Assembly (NCBI GenBank): GCA_025531455.1
Contig: JAMYHL010000077.1
Location: forward strand, 124,001 to 188,000
Length of the DNA stretch: 64,000 bases
Source of the DNA: Apiotrichum sp. Y4204
Taxonomy: Eukaryota; Basidiomycota; Tremellomycetes; Trichosporonales; Trichosporonaceae
Reading direction: 5' to 3'
Position 1 is the first letter of the stretch. Each line of letters starts with the position of its first letter. The notes beneath the pieces were generated by a model. That model saw only the letters and a list, made by a program, of their open reading frames with translations. It ran no database searches and was not told the DNA's origin. The translations under genes and the position numbers were made by a program. Below, piece after piece: positions 34,294-47,071 of this stretch.

Positions 34294-36002
34294 GCGCCGC
34301 CACGCCCATGACGTCTGTCAGCTTGTCCGCGTCTCACTGGATGCCAAATAGATCCTCCCCTGAGGTAGGAAGGCCCCAAACACGACATTGCCTATGATCC
34401 TACGAGGCGTCAGATTAGGATGTCAACCGGCACCACATGGGTATGTGTCCGGCACATACGGCAGCAGCAGGGCAGGGTATTGCTACATACTCGGCGACAG
34501 TTACCCTCAGGAGGTAACAACAGGCGCAAGAGGGTGCGAGGGTGAGCTGCCGGCCTACAGCCCACGGCATACAAGTGAGGCTGTCAATGGGCTGCGAGCC
34601 CTTTAGACATAAGAGATGCAATATATGAAGCGCCACTGGTCACTGGGCGCCTACTGTAGCATGGACCGGGAGAGGGGCATCAACGTTGCAGATGCGCAAG
34701 CACGCATAAGAACTTTTCAACAATGGCAAGAGGCCAGGTGGTTGCTGTACACTGAAGAACGCAGTCGTCCAGGTCATGGATTATGCCACTTCCAACACAT
34801 CACTCTTCCAACACATCACTGCCTTCTCTCGCTTGCGATCCCTTGCAGTATCCAAACGGTTTGGACGGGTATCGTATATGCTTGGAGGCTTGGAGGCTTT
34901 TGGATGCTTAGATGCCGTGGATGCCGCCCCGCCGTTGGCGCTCCACGGCGCCCTGACACAGGCTTTTGGGCCACAGTGGCGACGCCTCTCAGGACTTCAA
35001 GCCCCGGATGGCAAAACAGGCTTCCGTGTTTGCGCTTGTTCCCGTGGGCGTGCTGGAACTCGGTAGTTTCGGTATGCAATGCACTGTCGCCTCTGGTATT
35101 GGTATTGTACACTCATGGATTCGTCTTGACGTCGCGAGGCGGATATAGGTATTGGAGCGGGAGGATGATTGTTACAATGAACAGAGGTGGGATGACGGAG
35201 AAGGATTGCTGATCCCCTTGACCCTTTCGGTCATTTCCTCAATTGCTGGACAAATCCAGGTCTGAAGGCCGGCGGATATTGCCATCGGCCATCGTCTGCT
35301 TGTTTGCATGTCTCCTTTATCTCATTTTGTGTCGATTGTGTCTTTCCGCCTCCCACCTCGTTTGTTGCCAGTCTGTTTTCCTTCGCACCGGTCCTTGGGA
35401 GCTAATGTTGCTTGGCAGCACGCGTATCGTCGCTCATATGCAGGGCACCCCTTTCATATCGTTCCTATCCTCTGTTATTCTGCACTCGTGCTTGTCCACT
35501 CTTGTTCCTTGGGTCTCACACCTGTGGCTCCTGTGATCCTGTAAGCTTGATCTTGTTCGGCACATCGGCACACCTGTATTCTCTCTCCTGTCCTTCTGCC
35601 TGAGCTCTTGAAGAGAGGGGTACGAGGACGCAATGCGCCAAACCATACTTCTGTTGGCTTTCCGAATCCTCTCGGCATGATCTACTTGCGGTGATCAACT
35701 GGTTGCTTGCTGGTTCTAGGTACTCGTGCTGGTACACTTGGCACAGGCTGTATTCCTGTGGATCCTGTGTGGTTCTTGGATCCTGGTGATCCTGGCAATC
35801 CTGGTGCTTTATGCCTTGTGCCACGTCCAAATCCACTCTACTGCATGTACCGCCACCACACTCCACTCCACCTCCCTGCCCGGTTACCGCACCCCCCCAC
35901 ACTATATGTATGCTTGTCGTCCACACCACTTCGGTCGGCGAGCTTACGCGATTGCCCGCCGCGAATCACTGGAACAACTGGAAACATCCACTTTCATCAT
36001 TG

Positions 36003-36105
36003 CACCCCACACACCCACCTGACACCAACACCAACACTTCCCAAATACAAACCCACCCACCCACCCACTCACCCGCACCACCCACCACTCCCGACCCACA
36101 ACAAT
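36003..36105. repeat. C/A-rich low-complexity tract
   Basis: About 100 bp made almost only of C and A on the plus strand, dominated by caccca and accc units. Confidence 0.8.
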
Positions 36106-36578
36106 CCTAACTCCTCTCCATCGACCTCTGTCTTGCCGCCATTTTGGTTAATCCTGCCAGTCTCGCGTCCTCGCATCTCGCCGCCACTCCATTCCGTCCT
36201 TCTTATATTACTGTGCACGACTCGGTCAATAACATCCCATTGCTCCTCAACCCCCAATATCCAATAGACCATACAGCAAGCTGCCACCATGCTTGCGGGG
36301 GAAGATCCCACCAAGGCGGTCCTATACTGGTGCGTGCCGCCATTTCGCTTACTGTTTTCGCATCCACATTCCAAGGTGCATGAGCCTCCGAGGAATGGAG
36401 CACGGAGCAACCGGTGTTCTAGAGCGCGAGAGCCATGCTTGCGATAGCCTGGGCTTTCGACCTCTGGCACGCGGCGCCGGGACACCGGAACGCCGAATTG
36501 TTGATGTTATCACTGGCCAAACTGGGTGGAGGAAACACACGCGCTCATCATCACAGTTGGCCCAGCTCCTTTCTGTCC

Positions 36579-37917
36579 ATGGTTCCACGACTCGTCATGT
36601 TCGAGAAGGGCTATCACGAGGACGAGTACACGGTGATGCATGTGGATCCAAGTGGGTACACAGCCAAACGTGGCACGTGGAGCATTCCCGGTCATGAAAG
36701 GAAATGTTGGCTGACGGTCTCATAGGCATGGGGGAAACGTTTTCGCCAAGTTTCTTGTCGTGAGGCGCTTTCTGACTGTTCTTGTTTAGCGATACTGACG
36801 CGTGCCTGTAGTGTAAACACGATGGGTACGTATTACAAAGGCCTTCGTGGACGGTTGTGGCTATTCGGACGAGAAACCAGCTAATCTCTAGGGACGATTC
36901 CGACGCTCGTTGTTCCCACTATAGAGGCCATTGAGGGGAGGAAAGGCAAGAATGTCACGAAAACGCATACATTATGCGGGGCACGAGTAAGTTTTTTTTC
37001 TTTCTTCTTCTTCCTTTGGGTGGCTCGCTTGGCTGTTGCGTCTGACAGGCCCAGAGTATTGTCAAGTTTCTCGATCAGGCCAGGACGCCGTACAACACGA
37101 GCCCAGGAGACGGCAGACCGCCACCGATGCTCTCACCAAGCTCACCATCTGGTAGGTGTTCTGGACTGTCGCGCCCAAGGGACTCCAGCTTTCAACTCTT
37201 TGCGTCGTCCTGATACTCAATGTAGAAAAAGCTCTGACCGAATCACTCATACGGCTCGTCTCGTTGCCCCAGGTTGACCCCAACTTTTTGGAACTATCAG
37301 CACGGGATCGGACAGAGCTGTATGAGAAGCGCAAGGCGCAGCAGGGACACATGTTGTCATCACGACAAGTCGCTATTGAACGATATCTCGCCGAGGCTAA
37401 GGCCCGCCTTCCGAATCCGCCATCTCAACCTCGGTCATCTTCGCCGACAAGAGAGGAGCGACTTGTGGAGCTGCTTACGCAGAAGGCGGCAAGCAACGCT
37501 GAACTGTTGGCAATATACAACGGCGAAGCAGATGAGGAGAGGCGGCAGCAGTTTATTGATTCAAGTGTGGAAGCGTGGTGTGTTCATCTCCCGACGGCGA
37601 TCAGGAAACTTGAGGCTTTGATGGTCGGGCCATTCGCCTTAGGTGACGACCTCGTGAGTTCCCCGGAGCCACAACAGAATTTCTGGCACGGTTGCTGCGT
37701 TGATTTTTATCTCGGAAGCAAGCTAACATCTCTCCAGTCGATTGCAGATGCGTACATCATTGTATGGCTCGCAAGACTGGTCTCAATGTGTGGGGGGGAC
37801 GGATCCTGTGCGGGGCTCAGACTACTTGAGCGCAATCTGCAGGGCTATCCCCTAGGGATCAAGCTTCACAACTACTGGGGCCACTGGGTCCAGCGAACGA
37901 GTTTCCGCGGCATGTGA
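36579..37917 (+). CDS. Glutathione S-transferase-like protein, six exons including a 14-nt microexon
   Basis: I assemble exons 36579-36655, 36812-36825, 36892-36986, 37049-37151, 37232-37653 and 37738-37917. Every junction has GT/AG ends and the phases agree, giving 296 codons without a stop. The product begins MVPRLVMFEKGYHEDEYTVM, continues HVDPSGVNTMGTIPTLVVPT (the thioredoxin-fold 'x-G-(T)-(I/V)-P-T-L' turn) and then SIVKFLDQAR. The C-terminal helical domain has PFALGDDLSIADAYIIVWLA with the GST 'S-(I/L)-A-D' N-capping box. This is the layout of the fungal GST-like proteins with a long insertion before the second domain. Without the 14-nt exon, exons 1 and 3 do not join in frame. The true start may lie further upstream, as the first strand looks short. 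Substrate unknown. Confidence 0.65.
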
Positions 37918-40900
37918 GTTCGACGCAAAAACGCGCAGACGACTGGACGATCATTCTCACTGTTCTGAACTGTCGTCGCGCGTCACCAAAGTCGCTTCGG
38001 TACCTTGAGGGATTATTGACCAGTTCTGCAGCGCCCTAATGCCGCCATAGCCACGCATGGAAGGAAGAAACTCCTTTATCGGAATGGCACAAACGCGGAG
38101 TTGCGTGTCACGAGTTGTATGTATCTCACTTAACCTAGAGTCGTCGCTTGTACGTAACCAAACTGTATCAACGTCAGAGGATCACATTGTATTGTCCTGT
38201 GTCGTTGGAGACGCGTCGCGAGCTCGCTTGTGATTTCGCGGTGCCTTGACAAGCGAATGCCGAACTCGGTAGGGCGTCACATTACGGCAGTCGGCTTGCG
38301 GCACTCGCTTTTCGGTGCATGAGCAATCGAACCACATGGGCTCCGTCATCGGCCGTTGCACCAGTACATCCATTCTGAGTATCTCATTCTGCTCGGCAGT
38401 ACAGCGGCCGCCGACGCCCAGATCCTAAGCGCAGACGGAAGTGTACCTCGTGTCTGCGGCAGCTGTCTTGTGTGCAATGATCAAAATTGCGAAAGCCGCA
38501 ATCAAGGCGGAAAAGTCCTGCTGTACGAACATCCGGCGCAGCAATCCGTCCGTACTTTTGAGATTGGGCCTGGCCGCCGATCATGATCAGCGCAATGAAG
38601 CATGATCTCGGCGATCTGTCATGAATCACCACCGTCATGAGTCACCACCGTTGTGACCTCGCATTGTATTTTGTCCAATCATCCCCCAATCTACGTCCTG
38701 CAGCTTTCTGCCCTTCCTCCCACGCCGTCACCGACATCAATACTGTGCTCGACTTCTGCATGTTCAAGATGCTCTGCCTACGCGATAGGTCGGGACCCCC
38801 GATACGCTGCCGAGCGGGACACATTTCCGTGCCTTGGAGCAGGTTAGCAACTAGAACCATGCGGGGTTTGGCTCTGATTTCGGAAGTGCTTGGCGAAGAG
38901 AGCGAGCGGCGAGCGGCTGAAGACGGTGAATGCGGTATAGGCGACGGTGTTGTGCACTCGAGAACTCGATGCATCGCATCCGTGTATGCGCGGTGGGGAG
39001 TAAATATTTTGTTGGAGACCGCTGGCCGGGGTGTTCGCTGTTGGCGTCTTGCATGGCCTCGGTGCGTCATGGTCATTGTGAGAGTGGGTCCAGTGCGCTC
39101 TCCCCCAGGGCCCGCGGGCAGAGGCCGCTAGAGTGTCTCAGTTAGTCAGATAATCATTGCAGTAATCCCCTTTTCCGCAGGATCCGAGACTCCTGGAATG
39201 TGCTGTGGGTCCCAGTGGAATTGTGGGTCTGTGGGATCGTGGAAATGAGGATGAGGGCCAGTTGTCAGTCAGCTCACACACCGTACTCTGTGCACCGACA
39301 CCGAACTCTGGACAGGATTTGTAATCAGAATGGTCGTGTTTCCATCCAACCCTACAACAACCGCACCTTAGTCGAAGCCCACAAGCGAAAGCTCATCTCC
39401 TAAAACGATGGCGGCAAAGGGTGTTCGCCATCATCGGAATGCCGACACATTCTGGTATTGGGATAGCTGGAACACGGCCTGGAATGTCGCGCCAGAAATC
39501 GCGATACCTTAACGGACTGTTCCGGGGTCGCTCTGCCTTGTGCTGCGGTCGTTCCGGCGGTGCGATACGGTCATTTTCATGGGTTTCTGGCTACCTGGCA
39601 TGTAGGGATTCGATTTGTCATTTTTTGTTATCGGTGGTACTGTAGAAGGATTGTTAGTCATCGACACCTGCAGCGCCAAGGTCGCTAAGACGACTGGAGG
39701 AGAGGACTAGACACCTTCTCAGGTCGAGCCTCGCGAATGTTCAGTCATATTTGTCTGTCTGAGACATTTCTCCGCACTGTTACCGTCCTCGACGACGCAC
39801 CCACCATCCCGCAATCAAAAATCGATTCAATTTGCACTGCGTTGCCGAAGTCTCGCCGTGGCCGCCGTAGCCCGTGGACGATGACATCTGTGGAATGGAC
39901 GTCGCCCTCGCCACCCCGCGACAGACGCCAATTACCCCCTCCACATTCCGCGAAGATCCCACACTTGAACTATACGATACCCTTGCAAAGTTATAAATGT
40001 GGATCGAAGACCGAGACGATGACCGAGGTGGACGGTATGATGATTAGATCAGCTCGAGGTCCGGACGAAAAAGCAGCCAACTTCCCGCGTCCCTGGCCTG
40101 CCGACCCCACTCGGCCAGATCTCATTCCGAAAAGGCCCACTCGCTTCGCCCAGCCAACCAGCACGCCGCACACCTTTGCCCTGGCCTCTTGGAAAATACA
40201 TCTGTCCCCGCCAGACCTACACGAATAGCTCCCGTTCAAGTCGGTGTCCGCAAGCGAGCTGAAGCGGCGTGGAATGAGATTGCTGTGGTTGAAGAACCGT
40301 AGGCGAACAGCCTTGGCGGGCGACCTATATCGGGCTGGGGTGGACGGGGACAAGGCCAGGACCAGGGCCCAGCATGGTCGGGGTGAGGCCGGCATGCCGA
40401 CATGCCGGTGCGCCCTGTTTGGCTCCGGTGCGGGGGGGAACTTTATCGCCAATAGTGTGCCAGGGCCCGGATAAGGCCAGTGTGATTAAGTAGTAGTGGG
40501 TCCGAAAGTGGGTCGGGGAAATGTCAGATGCCGCATGAGGTGTCTGTCTCAGCCGAACCTTATTTCTCGGCATCCAGATCCCACAGGCATATGCAGGCAG
40601 GTCTTACCAAAGTACCTGTGGTTGTTGCTTGGTCGTCTGTTTATAGTGTTATATGTTTATCACGTAAGCCCGTTGGCAGCGCGTGGCGTGAGTCCCACCG
40701 CGACTCACCCTTCCATCCCACTCGCTGCCACCATTCCGCCCCTGCCGGCCGCCACCACCGCGTCATTCACCAACCACCATGCTATCATCCCTACTCATCA
40801 CGGCGCACTCAGTCAATAATGGTTAATTAAAAAATAATGTCCATCCATTCGCATCCTGTGCCACTGTGCGGCTACGAGAATCTGCGGTCTCTGGAACACC

Positions 40901-43900
40901 TGTTTCGTCCCACAGTCTACCAGCCCCACTCTACGTGTAACTCGCCAACTGACGATGACGCGCGACGCAGCGCCGATGTTCTGGTAGGTCAGCAAAGTGC
41001 GCGACTGGCGCAGCAGGAGAGCGCCCCAAATGACGAGAGATGACGGCGACGAACGGCGACAAGCGGCGGCGGAGGTCGTCGTTTAGGGACTTGCGAAGGG
41101 GGCAAACAGTTGTCTTGAACAAACAGTACACACGACCCCCACCGCCAGCAAATTGACATCGTGCTGTGGGGGCATCGGGATGCTCCGGCGTGAATCGTAG
41201 TCGATGTGGTTGCTGGTCCTGTCCCTGCAGTGTGGGTCAGTAACAAAAGACCCACTTCGTTCGATCGGGGTGAGGCCCACCACGGCCACCATCATCCAAG
41301 ACAGCGACGCATCTCGTGATGCCGATTCGAGTCGGATGGACACATGATCGGGAATGGGTGGAGGGCAATGTCAGCCCAAACGGAGGCCCATCCAGCACAC
41401 CACGGCGCGTTCAGAAAGCTGACAAAATGTCGACCGCCGCACGCTGCTTGACTAGAGCCAAGCTCATCTTCTCTTTCGCCATTCCGACCGGGACCCTTGG
41501 TGGACGGCAGGTTTGGCGGGTACCAGCTGTGCCACCTGCTGGCGAGGGATCACTTGGAGATTCCCAAGCAAGCGCGTGCTCCCACACCACAGCGCCGGTC
41601 GGAAGGCCAGCCTATGGGAACCAGGACTCGCTCCCACCGTAACTGAGGAACGGGAATGGCTCGACTGGGAGCGGGAGGGCGCCGGCGCAACCAAAGAAAA
41701 GGATGGAAAATAGAGGTCGCGATGGCAGTCCGAATGCCTGGGAGCTCGAAGATTTGGCTCGCGAAGCACTAAACTGGGGGTTGCGACTCTGTTGAGCGAT
41801 TTTGGAACTGTCGTCGTAGGGCTCGCTAGTACAGAACCAAACCCTCTCTCGATTATGAACTCTGCAATGCGAGGTTCTCGACGCTGCTGTCAGTGTTGTC
41901 GAAAGATGAGCCTGATCTACTTCAAAGTCTGCCTCCGCGAGTGCGTATCCCAAACAGGGCTAACGTGCCTACTCGCCAGCCTGAGTAGTCCAGAGACTGA
42001 ACGAGAGCAGGAAGCAAATGCGGTTCAAGTACCAAGACGATAGGTGCCTGGAGCCGTGTGCCACATCGTGTGCCACAGGGACGAGAGCAATCGCGACGGA
42101 GTGACGTTTCGATGAGGGATTTTCGACCTTACTTCAGGCGCCGACACCCAAGTGTGGCATCCCCAAATGCTTGTCGGTCGTGGCAGGATGTATCCTGACG
42201 ACAACGATTGAGAGGGACATCGATCCGCATCATGACGTGTGCAAGTCAGGTGCCCTACCAAATGGCACGACAGCGGTTAAAGTGGGGATCTGGCGCTCGA
42301 GTTGCGCCCGGGAGGTGTGGGATCGAGCACCTGCTGTAGAAGATACGCACAGGTAGATCGGCCACGCTGTGACGAGGGGGAGGAGAAGCCGCGAGGAGAG
42401 CCGAAACAGGGTCGTCGCGAGATTGAGGTTGCGATTGCGGGGGTTACTTCTGTTCATTTTATTCGCCGGTGGACTGACGCAGGGGGATAGGGGAATAGAG
42501 TTGGAGGGGAGCAGGACAATGGGATGGCGCGGACGAGGGAAGAAAACGGAAGAGGAAATGTGAGTGAAGTGCGCACCCAGGAAGCTCGTAGATTGCACAG
42601 ATCTGGAGTACGTTGAGAGGTAAACATAAACAGAAGGCCGCAGGGTGAGTGTGACTGTGGGGCAACTGGCGGCGGAAGGGAGTCAAGAGGTCAGCGATAG
42701 GGGATGCCGGCAGGTGCAGGCGCCACACGAGTCTGCTGTGGGGCAACGCCACACTGTGGTGCCTCTGCCACGTCGGCGCCGTGCGGAGAAAGGCGAAGAG
42801 TGGGTGAGTGGGTGGGTTCAGAGCAAGAGCAGCCAGAACAAACCACAGTGGCTGCAGCCCACTCCTCACTCGTCAATGCACTGAGAAACCACGTCGTTGC
42901 TGGTGGTGATTCCCTCGCCACTGCGACCTCCGTCGGTGCGATCGCTCGACACTCGCTCGCCACTATTTGTCACCCACCAGCTTGGCCAGCATCACCCTCA
43001 AACATAAAATCATCACCTCTGTTAGCGGAGTGGGCGCCGCAGGTGGATGCTACTCCCGGCGCCTCGATATGTGAATGTCCCCTCGAGAAGATACCTCTTT
43101 CGACCCCTACGCCGTGTGATTTCCCTTTGATCCTCCCTTCTCACGTCTTTTTGGTGGTATTGTTGTGAGTAAGACACTGTCGGAAAGGTGTGTGCCGCTA
43201 CGGCTGTGATGTGTTTCGTCGTGGCACGAAGATGGTGCATTCCTTGGCTGAGGTGCACAACGCCCACCTACGCTTGTTATGGTTGTGCTCTGCAATTCCA
43301 TGCCATGGCACTAGGATGATGATTGCTGAGAAGGCTCTGGACATCATTCTGCGTGCCCAAGCTTGCTGGTCGTCTTGTTTCTCGTCATCCAGTCAAGTCA
43401 CCGAATGTGGATGATATAAAAAATTGTCACGACCCCGCGGATGGCAGGCATGCTGTATGACGGCTCTTGGTGCATTCTGTCGTGCGGATGGTAGTAGCAC
43501 TGCATCGCGACGGCAAGACAGTTAGCAGCGCGATAGCGAGCAAAACTGACATCACCCAGATTTTTTTACACTCGCGCAGCAACCATCAAACGCGCCCCGT
43601 CCAGTGAAGCGAACCCATCTCTCGACTGACCTGTCAAAGGGACGGCCTACACATCCACTTTGCTGACCCGCACACGGCTCCCATCAGCATCTGCAACGCA
43701 GTGAAATTTGCTGGACCTCGACGCGCGAAAGAGAAAAGAGAATCCGCGATACTCATCACATTGAACAAGTGGAGACAGTGGTGAACAGTTCTCTACCTTA
43801 ACGTCCCCTTAATCGCGCACAACTGGTCCGGTTCAAAAATGTCACATCGTCGTGGGACGGCCGACAGAAGACACTGAGACGCATTTAGTCTCCATCGACG

Positions 43901-45096
43901 CCGTTTGATCATTCACAGCGATATACGGACTGAGAGCACCTCAATACACCGTGTCGCACATTGATGGAGGTGTTTTGAATTACAGAAATCGTCGCCAAAT
44001 GTTTCGCCCCAGGCCCATTGTCCTCGCCCTGGAAGCTGACAAGCACGAGTGCAAGATGTCCTTGCTAATTACAGCTGCTGAGCGAGTCGGCATTTCCCCA
44101 ATTCGTCCGACGGGCGGGGATCACGCACACAGGATGGATTGACCAGTCTGATCCCTGTGTACGTCGCCTCGTAACCCCGAGTTTACTCTTCACAAGAAAC
44201 CAGCACGATCAAAACAGATAGACTTGGCTGACACCGCTTGATGGTTGTGTGCTCCTCTTCATGCTGACAGCAAGGTTCATCACAAGTTTTCAAAGCGCCC
44301 CAGGGTGGACCGAATGCTGACCGCATGGTAAGGTCCCACTTCTCACCCACTACGTATTCCGCGCGATGTCCGTCCGCGCGCATGCATACCCAATATGGTT
44401 TTCTTTGGCTCCGCCGGCTGGTCTACTCTCTGGGATTTACGTTACTGAGCTGGGTGGGTCGGGTGGGGTAGAGTGGACGACTCAGGTAAGGTCACCTCCA
44501 ATATCGTCGGAAGTGCACGGCAAGGGGTACTGTATGTTCCGCTCGGCGACCTGTCGCTCGGTCAACGCCGTGCTACTGACCTCATCCCTTGCCTGTCTAT
44601 CACCTGCTGGGGGGTTTGTAAGCTGGTCTGGTTTATTAACAGTCTGAGGCGCTTTCCGGCCGTGTGCTTTCCACGACATACGGGTTTGAGGGATATAGGC
44701 GCTCGCGGGTCACTGTGCAGCAAGCAGCGCGTTGTCGATTCTTCCCAAAACAAACTGCAGTGACGGCGCGTTGAATTCGGCAGGCTCGAGGAGCCATGTC
44801 ATTTTCTTATATCAGGCAACGGGTGTGTGGATGGACATAAGAAGCGGCGTCATGTGCGGTGTTCGGCGGCGTCATGCGCGGTGTTCGGCATTCCTGTTAC
44901 CCACTGTGACGCAGCGGAATGCAAGACGCATCACCGAGCTCGCATCAGAATGTCTACCCTACAATTCGCACCTCCGCAGTGTTCGCCACCAGCACTAACT
45001 AGGCATAAAACACCTAAACAACTGACAGAATACAGGCTGCCCCAGCGTCCACACATCCGCGCAAACACCACCAGGGAATGGCATCTTTCCTCAGCC
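37918..45096. other. 7-kb gene-poor region
   Basis: No gene that I can support. Open frames of 60-165 codons are found on both strands, often overlapping, without conserved motifs or linked splice sites. Local composition is mixed, with AT-rich patches (40620-40860, 43380-43600). I looked for transposase, reverse transcriptase, LTR-like and tRNA-like patterns and recognised none. It could be decayed mobile-element sequence or house non-coding transcripts. Confidence 0.45.
44844..44887. repeat. Two tandem copies of a 22-bp unit
   Basis: Units at 44844-44865 and 44866-44887 differ at a single base (t/c at the twelfth position of the unit). The near-identity suggests a recent tandem duplication. 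Confidence 0.85.
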
Positions 45097-46233
45097 TCAG
45101 AATTTGGTCGCAAGATCAAACGCCTCCCCCATCTCCTCCCGATACTCGGCTCGTGTCGGCCACCGAATGCGCCCCGCATCCGCCATGGCCTGGTATCTAC
45201 CGCCGATGCGCATGCCGGCCATGACGAGGGCAGCGCTGAGCGCCGTTTTCATCTGCATCCCTTTCGCCGGGCTGTCGGCGAGGAACGACGGTTCCCACGC
45301 CTCACAGTCTACGAACGAGAAGATGGCCTGCGAGTACGCCTGGTGCATTACCACGCGGTTGCAGAGCTCGTCGAGAATAAGCCACACGTCCGCACTCGGA
45401 GGGGGGAGGCAGAGGCCTGGCGGTCGGGCCGCCCCAGCGCACGGGGTGAACACAAAATCGACATGGTGCGTCCCCGGATCAAGCCAGAGCCGGAAGCGCC
45501 CGTGCCGCGTCATGCTGTGTGCTGGGTCGTACACAAAGTTGACGACGACACGCTCGGCTTCCGGGAAATCAGGCATGATCACCAGCGGCGGCTTGACCCA
45601 GTCGAGTTCTGTTTTCGGGCGCAGGTCAACAATACCCACGACGAGGGGCACGGACGGAAGCGCCTGGATGTACGCTGCGAGGACGGGGTCGCTCGTGTAC
45701 GGAATGAAGCGGAGGGCGCGGAGGTTGATGCTACTCTTGTCGGGCGGTGTGCGCTCGCTGACGAGACCGAGGGATATGAGGGTTGGAAGGGCGGGGAGGG
45801 CGCGCGCAGGCGGACACGGGAGGCCGATGCTCCCGTTGCGCCCGCTGCGTGCGCTGGGCCTCTTCGGCGGCTGGTGCAGGTCGAGAACCGTGCCGAAGCG
45901 CGTGAGGTGCTCGACGGTGGACAAGTCTTTCGGGAGCTTGAGCCCCCAGGCTGTCTCGACGCGCCCGTCGCCGCGCACCACCAGGTGCTCAAACAGCCCC
46001 GGTGTGAGGTATTCGTTCAGAACACGGCAGGTTGCGCGCAGTGCGAGACGGGAGGCCGGGGGCGCGAAACGCACAATGTCGCGCAGGATGTGCGGGAACG
46101 CCGTGTGGTCGAGCACCACCGGATGGCGTTGCGGCGAGGGACTAGGGGAGACGGTGGGCGCCAGCGGCGCCAGCCCTTTGCCTTGTCGCTTGGGGTTGCG
46201 CCGTGGTGGTGAGCTGTTTGACTTGCGCTTCAT
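45097..46233 (-). CDS. F-box-like protein, paralogue 2 of 3
   Basis: A single-exon gene of 378 residues, start ATG at 46231-46233 (MKRKSNSSPPRRNPKRQGKG). The N-terminus is basic and Pro/Ser-rich. It is followed by HTAFPHILRDIVRFAPPASR and LALRATCRVLNEYLTPGLFE, then HLVVR, which aligns without gaps to the F-box-like motif of the genes at 14303 and 52374 (FPHIL, LALRATCR, LFEHL). The following 300 residues contain alternating hydrophobic strands (PLVVGIVDLRPKTELDW; ERVVVNFVYDPAHSM), perhaps a degenerate repeat fold, unrecognised. Function inferred only from the F-box-like start. Confidence 0.72.
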   Translation of the reverse strand: MKRKSNSSPPRRNPKRQGKGLAPLAPTVSPSPSPQRHPVVLDHTAFPHILRDIVRFAPPASRLALRATCRVLNEYLTPGLFEHLVVRGDGRVETAWGLKLPKDLSTVEHLTRFGTVLDLHQPPKRPSARSGRNGSIGLPCPPARALPALPTLISLGLVSERTPPDKSSINLRALRFIPYTSDPVLAAYIQALPSVPLVVGIVDLRPKTELDWVKPPLVIMPDFPEAERVVVNFVYDPAHSMTRHGRFRLWLDPGTHHVDFVFTPCAGAARPPGLCLPPPSADVWLILDELCNRVVMHQAYSQAIFSFVDCEAWEPSFLADSPAKGMQMKTALSAALVMAGMRIGGRYQAMADAGRIRWPTRAEYREEMGEAFDLATKF

Positions 46234-47071
46234 GTCTAGGCCAAGTTATGATGCAGTTGTGACAAACAATGGTGTGCATGAGGATGATAACTGCCCATGA
46301 TCATGTCCTTGGCTCGTTGCTGGGACCACCACAGCTGAGACTGCCAGACGGCCCAAGCTACAGCACTACGGCAAACTTTTACCCAGCTGGAGGTACTTTT
46401 ACCCAGCAGGAGGTCTGCGGTCGACGCCTGTTTCAGGCAGCGTTTACGACTCGGCTCGAAGGATGGCCGAAAGAGGTTCGGAGTCGAGGAGACTGGGGCT
46501 GGGCTTTTTGTTTTGGCTGGGTGGCGAACATTGTTACATATAGTTTCGCCAAGTCTTGAGCGATCGTAAATGAAAAACAAAAGGCGTATCGCGATGCAAT
46601 TGGTCGCTCCACGGCCACGACCCACTCTCGTCGTTAGCATTATCTCGCTTAGATCAATAGAATCCCGTTCCAGTGGGTTTTGTTCCAGATTCCAGGCCTC
46701 AAGGCGGTGAGGTCCACTGGTACCTGGCCTGGAATCTCGTCTGGCGGGATACGAATTGGCGCAATGAGCGGGAGGTGATCGGCGAGGTTGGAGGTAAATG
46801 CAAACGATGGACCAAAAATAAGAAGTGCAGATAAAATAAATGTCTTGTGAGTGGATGCGATCGGCGCTGATAAACGTGATAAAGCGATAAACGGGAGCAG
46901 ATCCACGGAGGATCCGCGTGATAAGCGCGTGTTGTTGATTGTCCGATCGCGCGATGGCGTCGTCACGCCGATCCCGACAGACTATTCCAGACCGAAACTT
47001 GGTGACATGTCATCGCATCACCAACAACAACATCATCCATCTTACTCTCCCCTGCGTACTATCCCTCACAC
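46234..47071. other. Divergent intergenic region, F-box-like 2 / DUF1640 gene
   Basis: About 840 bp. It includes a short direct repeat, acttttacccagc.ggaggt, at 46373-46392 and 46392-46412. No gene seen. Confidence 0.45.

Larger units (their letters stand above)
32716..36578. other. Long gene-poor region with simple repeats
   Basis: Nearly 4 kb without a supportable gene. It holds several low-complexity features: a gcgtcct-type tandem repeat at 34267-34293, near-repeats of tccaacacatcactc at 34793-34821, cctggtgatcctggcaatcc-like repeats at 35783-35812, and a C/A-rich tract at 36003-36105. Open frames are short, overlap on both strands and show no conserved blocks. One hydrophobic frame (33954-34145) was considered and rejected. 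Confidence 0.45.

Noticed and set aside
42230..42598. Minus-strand frame with a signal-peptide-like hydrophobic stretch
   Set aside because: The hydrophobic stretch is internal and comes from a pyrimidine-rich tract; no cysteine pattern or other sign of a secreted protein.
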